From positions 1 to 7,697 of the forward strand of contig JAUYUF010000043.1 in NCBI GenBank assembly GCA_030694835.1: a stretch of 7,697 nt of DNA, in the 5' to 3' direction. Shown here piece by piece: positions 6,088 through 7,697 of the stretch (positions are counted from its first letter, which is position 1; each line of letters opens with the position of its first letter). The translations under genes and the position numbers were made by a program. The notes beneath the pieces are model-generated. The model was not told where the DNA came from, did no database searches, and saw only the letters and a program-made list of their open reading frames with translations. This DNA is from Flavobacteriaceae bacterium (GTDB lineage: Bacteria; Bacteroidota; Bacteroidia; Flavobacteriales; Flavobacteriaceae).

Positions 6088-7697
6088 ATGAAACATTTGA
6101 CAGATATCGAAATTGCTCAAAGTAAAGAGTTAATGCCAGTTAAAAAGATTGCTAAAAAACTTAATATCAGTGAAGATGATTTAGAATTATATGGAAAGTA
6201 TAAAGCCAAATTACCGCTTCATTTAATTGATGAAGAAAAAATTAAACTCAACAATTTAATTCTAGTAACCGCCTTAACGCCAACTCCGGCTGGTGAAGGA
6301 AAAACCACCGTTTCTATTGGTTTAACCGAAGGATTGAATAAAATAGGAAAACAAGCAACCGTAGTTTTAAGAGAGCCCTCTTTAGGTCCGGTATTTGGAA
6401 TCAAAGGTGGTGCTGCTGGTGGTGGGTATTCTCAAGTAGTACCGATGGAAGACATCAACCTACATTTTACAGGCGATTTTAATGCGATTGAAAAAGCCAA
6501 CAATTTACTTTCAGCTTTAATCGATAATAATCTTCAAAGCAAAACTCAAAATTTAAACATCGATCCAAGAACCATTCTTTGGAAACGTGTAATTGACATG
6601 AATGATCGTGCTTTAAGAAATATTACGATTGGACTTGGAGGAACTGCTAATGGAATTCCGAGAGAAGATGGATTTAACATTACTCCGGCCTCAGAAGTGA
6701 TGGCTATTTTGTGTATGTCAAAAGATTTAAAAGATTTAAAAAAGCGTTTAGGCGATATTTTTATCGGATTTACTTTTGACAATCAACCGATTTTTGCCCG
6801 TGATTTAAAAGCAGAAAACGCGATGGCTATTTTGTTGAAAGAAGCCATCAAACCTAATTTAGTGCAAACTTTAGAAGAAAATCCGGCTATTATTCACGGC
6901 GGACCGTTTGCCAATATTGCGCAAGGAACCAATACGATTATCGCTACAAAAATGGGATTATCACTTTCTAATTATGTAGTTACAGAAGCTGGTTTTGGAG
7001 CCGATTTAGGTGCCGAAAAATTCTTAAACATTAAATCGGCTTACGCCGGATTAAATCCGAAAGCGGTGGTTTTAGTAGCTACCATTAGAGCATTAAGACA
7101 TCATGGTGGCGCTAAAAAAGAAGAATACAATACGCCAAATTTAGCATATGTTCAAAAAGGTTTTGAAAACCTAGAAAAACATATAGAAAATATCCGCAAG
7201 TTTAATATTGAGCCGGTGGTAGCCATCAATGCTTTTGTGAGTGATTCTGATGATGAGGTGAATTTTGTGATTCAAAAATGTGATGATTTAGGTGTTGATG
7301 CAGTGGTTTCTAACGGATGGGCAAAAGGTGGAGACGGAACTCAGGAATTAGCAAAAGCGGTCGTAAATGTTGTTGAAAATAAAGCAACTCAATATAAACC
7401 ACTATACGACTGGAATAGCCCAGTAAAAGAAAAAATTGAAACGATTGCTCGTGAAATTTATGGAGCTGATGGTGTGGATTATGAGAAAAAAGCAGAGTTA
7501 AATTTGAAAAGGATTACTAGATTAGGATTTGATCATTTTGCTATTTGTATGGCAAAAACTCAAAAATCTTTTTCTGATAATGAAGCCAAACGCGGAAGAC
7601 CACGTGGATTTAGAGTGACAGTGCGTGAAATTGAAATTTCTGCCGGAGCACAATTTATCATTCCCATTTTAGGTGAAATGATGCGTATGCCCGGATT
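6088..7697 (+). CDS. fhs: Formate-tetrahydrofolate ligase (3' partial)
   Basis: The frame opens at ATG 6088 and continues without a stop to the window edge, giving 536 residues of a family usually near 555. The enzyme makes 10-formyl-tetrahydrofolate from formate, ATP and tetrahydrofolate in the cytosol; the product feeds purine synthesis and initiator-tRNA formylation. Visible hallmarks are the nucleotide-binding loop TPTPAGEGKTT (64-74), REPSLGP (95-101), the glycine-rich KGGAAGGGY (106-114) followed by MEDINLHFTGD (120-130), EAGFGADLGAEKF (300-312), WAKGGDGT (411-418), and the C-terminal ISAGAQFIIP region. The start is supported by the normal TDIEIAQ opening and by the promoter-like box 20 bases upstream. 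It is divergent from secDF. By hand count of a sample line its G+C is higher than its neighbours'. The missing end should lie about 60 bases beyond the window. Confidence 0.97.
   Translation, partial: MKHLTDIEIAQSKELMPVKKIAKKLNISEDDLELYGKYKAKLPLHLIDEEKIKLNNLILVTALTPTPAGEGKTTVSIGLTEGLNKIGKQATVVLREPSLGPVFGIKGGAAGGGYSQVVPMEDINLHFTGDFNAIEKANNLLSALIDNNLQSKTQNLNIDPRTILWKRVIDMNDRALRNITIGLGGTANGIPREDGFNITPASEVMAILCMSKDLKDLKKRLGDIFIGFTFDNQPIFARDLKAENAMAILLKEAIKPNLVQTLEENPAIIHGGPFANIAQGTNTIIATKMGLSLSNYVVTEAGFGADLGAEKFLNIKSAYAGLNPKAVVLVATIRALRHHGGAKKEEYNTPNLAYVQKGFENLEKHIENIRKFNIEPVVAINAFVSDSDDEVNFVIQKCDDLGVDAVVSNGWAKGGDGTQELAKAVVNVVENKATQYKPLYDWNSPVKEKIETIAREIYGADGVDYEKKAELNLKRITRLGFDHFAICMAKTQKSFSDNEAKRGRPRGFRVTVREIEISAGAQFIIPILGEMMRMPG

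Noticed and set aside
6219..6404. 61-codon minus-strand open frame inside fhs
   Set aside because: It is antisense to the fhs nucleotide-binding loop region, has no own leader or neighbours, and no recognisable product.
6546..6782. 78-codon minus-strand open frame inside fhs
   Set aside because: It is antisense to conserved fhs sequence and has no supporting signal.
1..7697. Mobile element, CRISPR array, tRNA/rRNA gene or defence cluster
   Set aside because: Nearly all sequence is taken up by recognisable housekeeping genes; no direct-repeat arrays, transposase motifs, terminal repeats or tRNA-like folds were seen in the short gaps.

Overview
This is an AT-rich, densely coding window. It looks like core chromosome of a member of the Bacteroidota, most likely Flavobacteriaceae. 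The signs are SecD and SecF joined in one ~990-residue protein, a short Obg GTPase without a C-terminal extension, a hypoxanthine phosphoribosyltransferase-adenylate kinase fusion, and promoter-like sites matching the Bacteroidota -7 consensus TAnnTTTG. Start codons are preceded by A/T-rich sequence rather than clear Shine-Dalgarno motifs. The family assignment is inferred from these features and not from a phylogeny.

Layout from left to right. The 3' end of a plus-strand gene (about 3-158), whose C-terminus resembles TonB family proteins, runs into the window and overlaps the end of the minus-strand obg gene tail to tail by 14 bases. On the minus strand, read right to left, are secDF (5909 to 2931), a hairpin terminator just after it, a GNAT acetyltransferase (2868 to 2326), the hpt-adk fusion (2286 to 1174) and obg (1140 to 145). 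Gaps inside the last trio are only 33-39 bases with no evident terminator or promoter, so they are probably co-transcribed. A 178-base divergent intergenic region (5910-6087) separates secDF from fhs, a plus-strand formate-tetrahydrofolate ligase gene that runs off the right edge about 20 codons short of its usual end. This region holds a good minus-strand promoter for secDF and a plausible plus-strand promoter for fhs.

Functionally this is housekeeping: SecDF helps drive protein export, Obg acts in ribosome assembly and stress response, HPRT-Adk handles purine salvage and adenylate balance, and Fhs supplies 10-formyl-tetrahydrofolate, used among other things in purine synthesis. I see no mobile element, CRISPR array, RNA gene, toxin-antitoxin pair or defence system, and no convincing undescribed system. 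The most notable points are the bifunctional HPRT-Adk protein, the terminator placed almost against the next start codon, and the mirrored promoter elements of the divergent pair.
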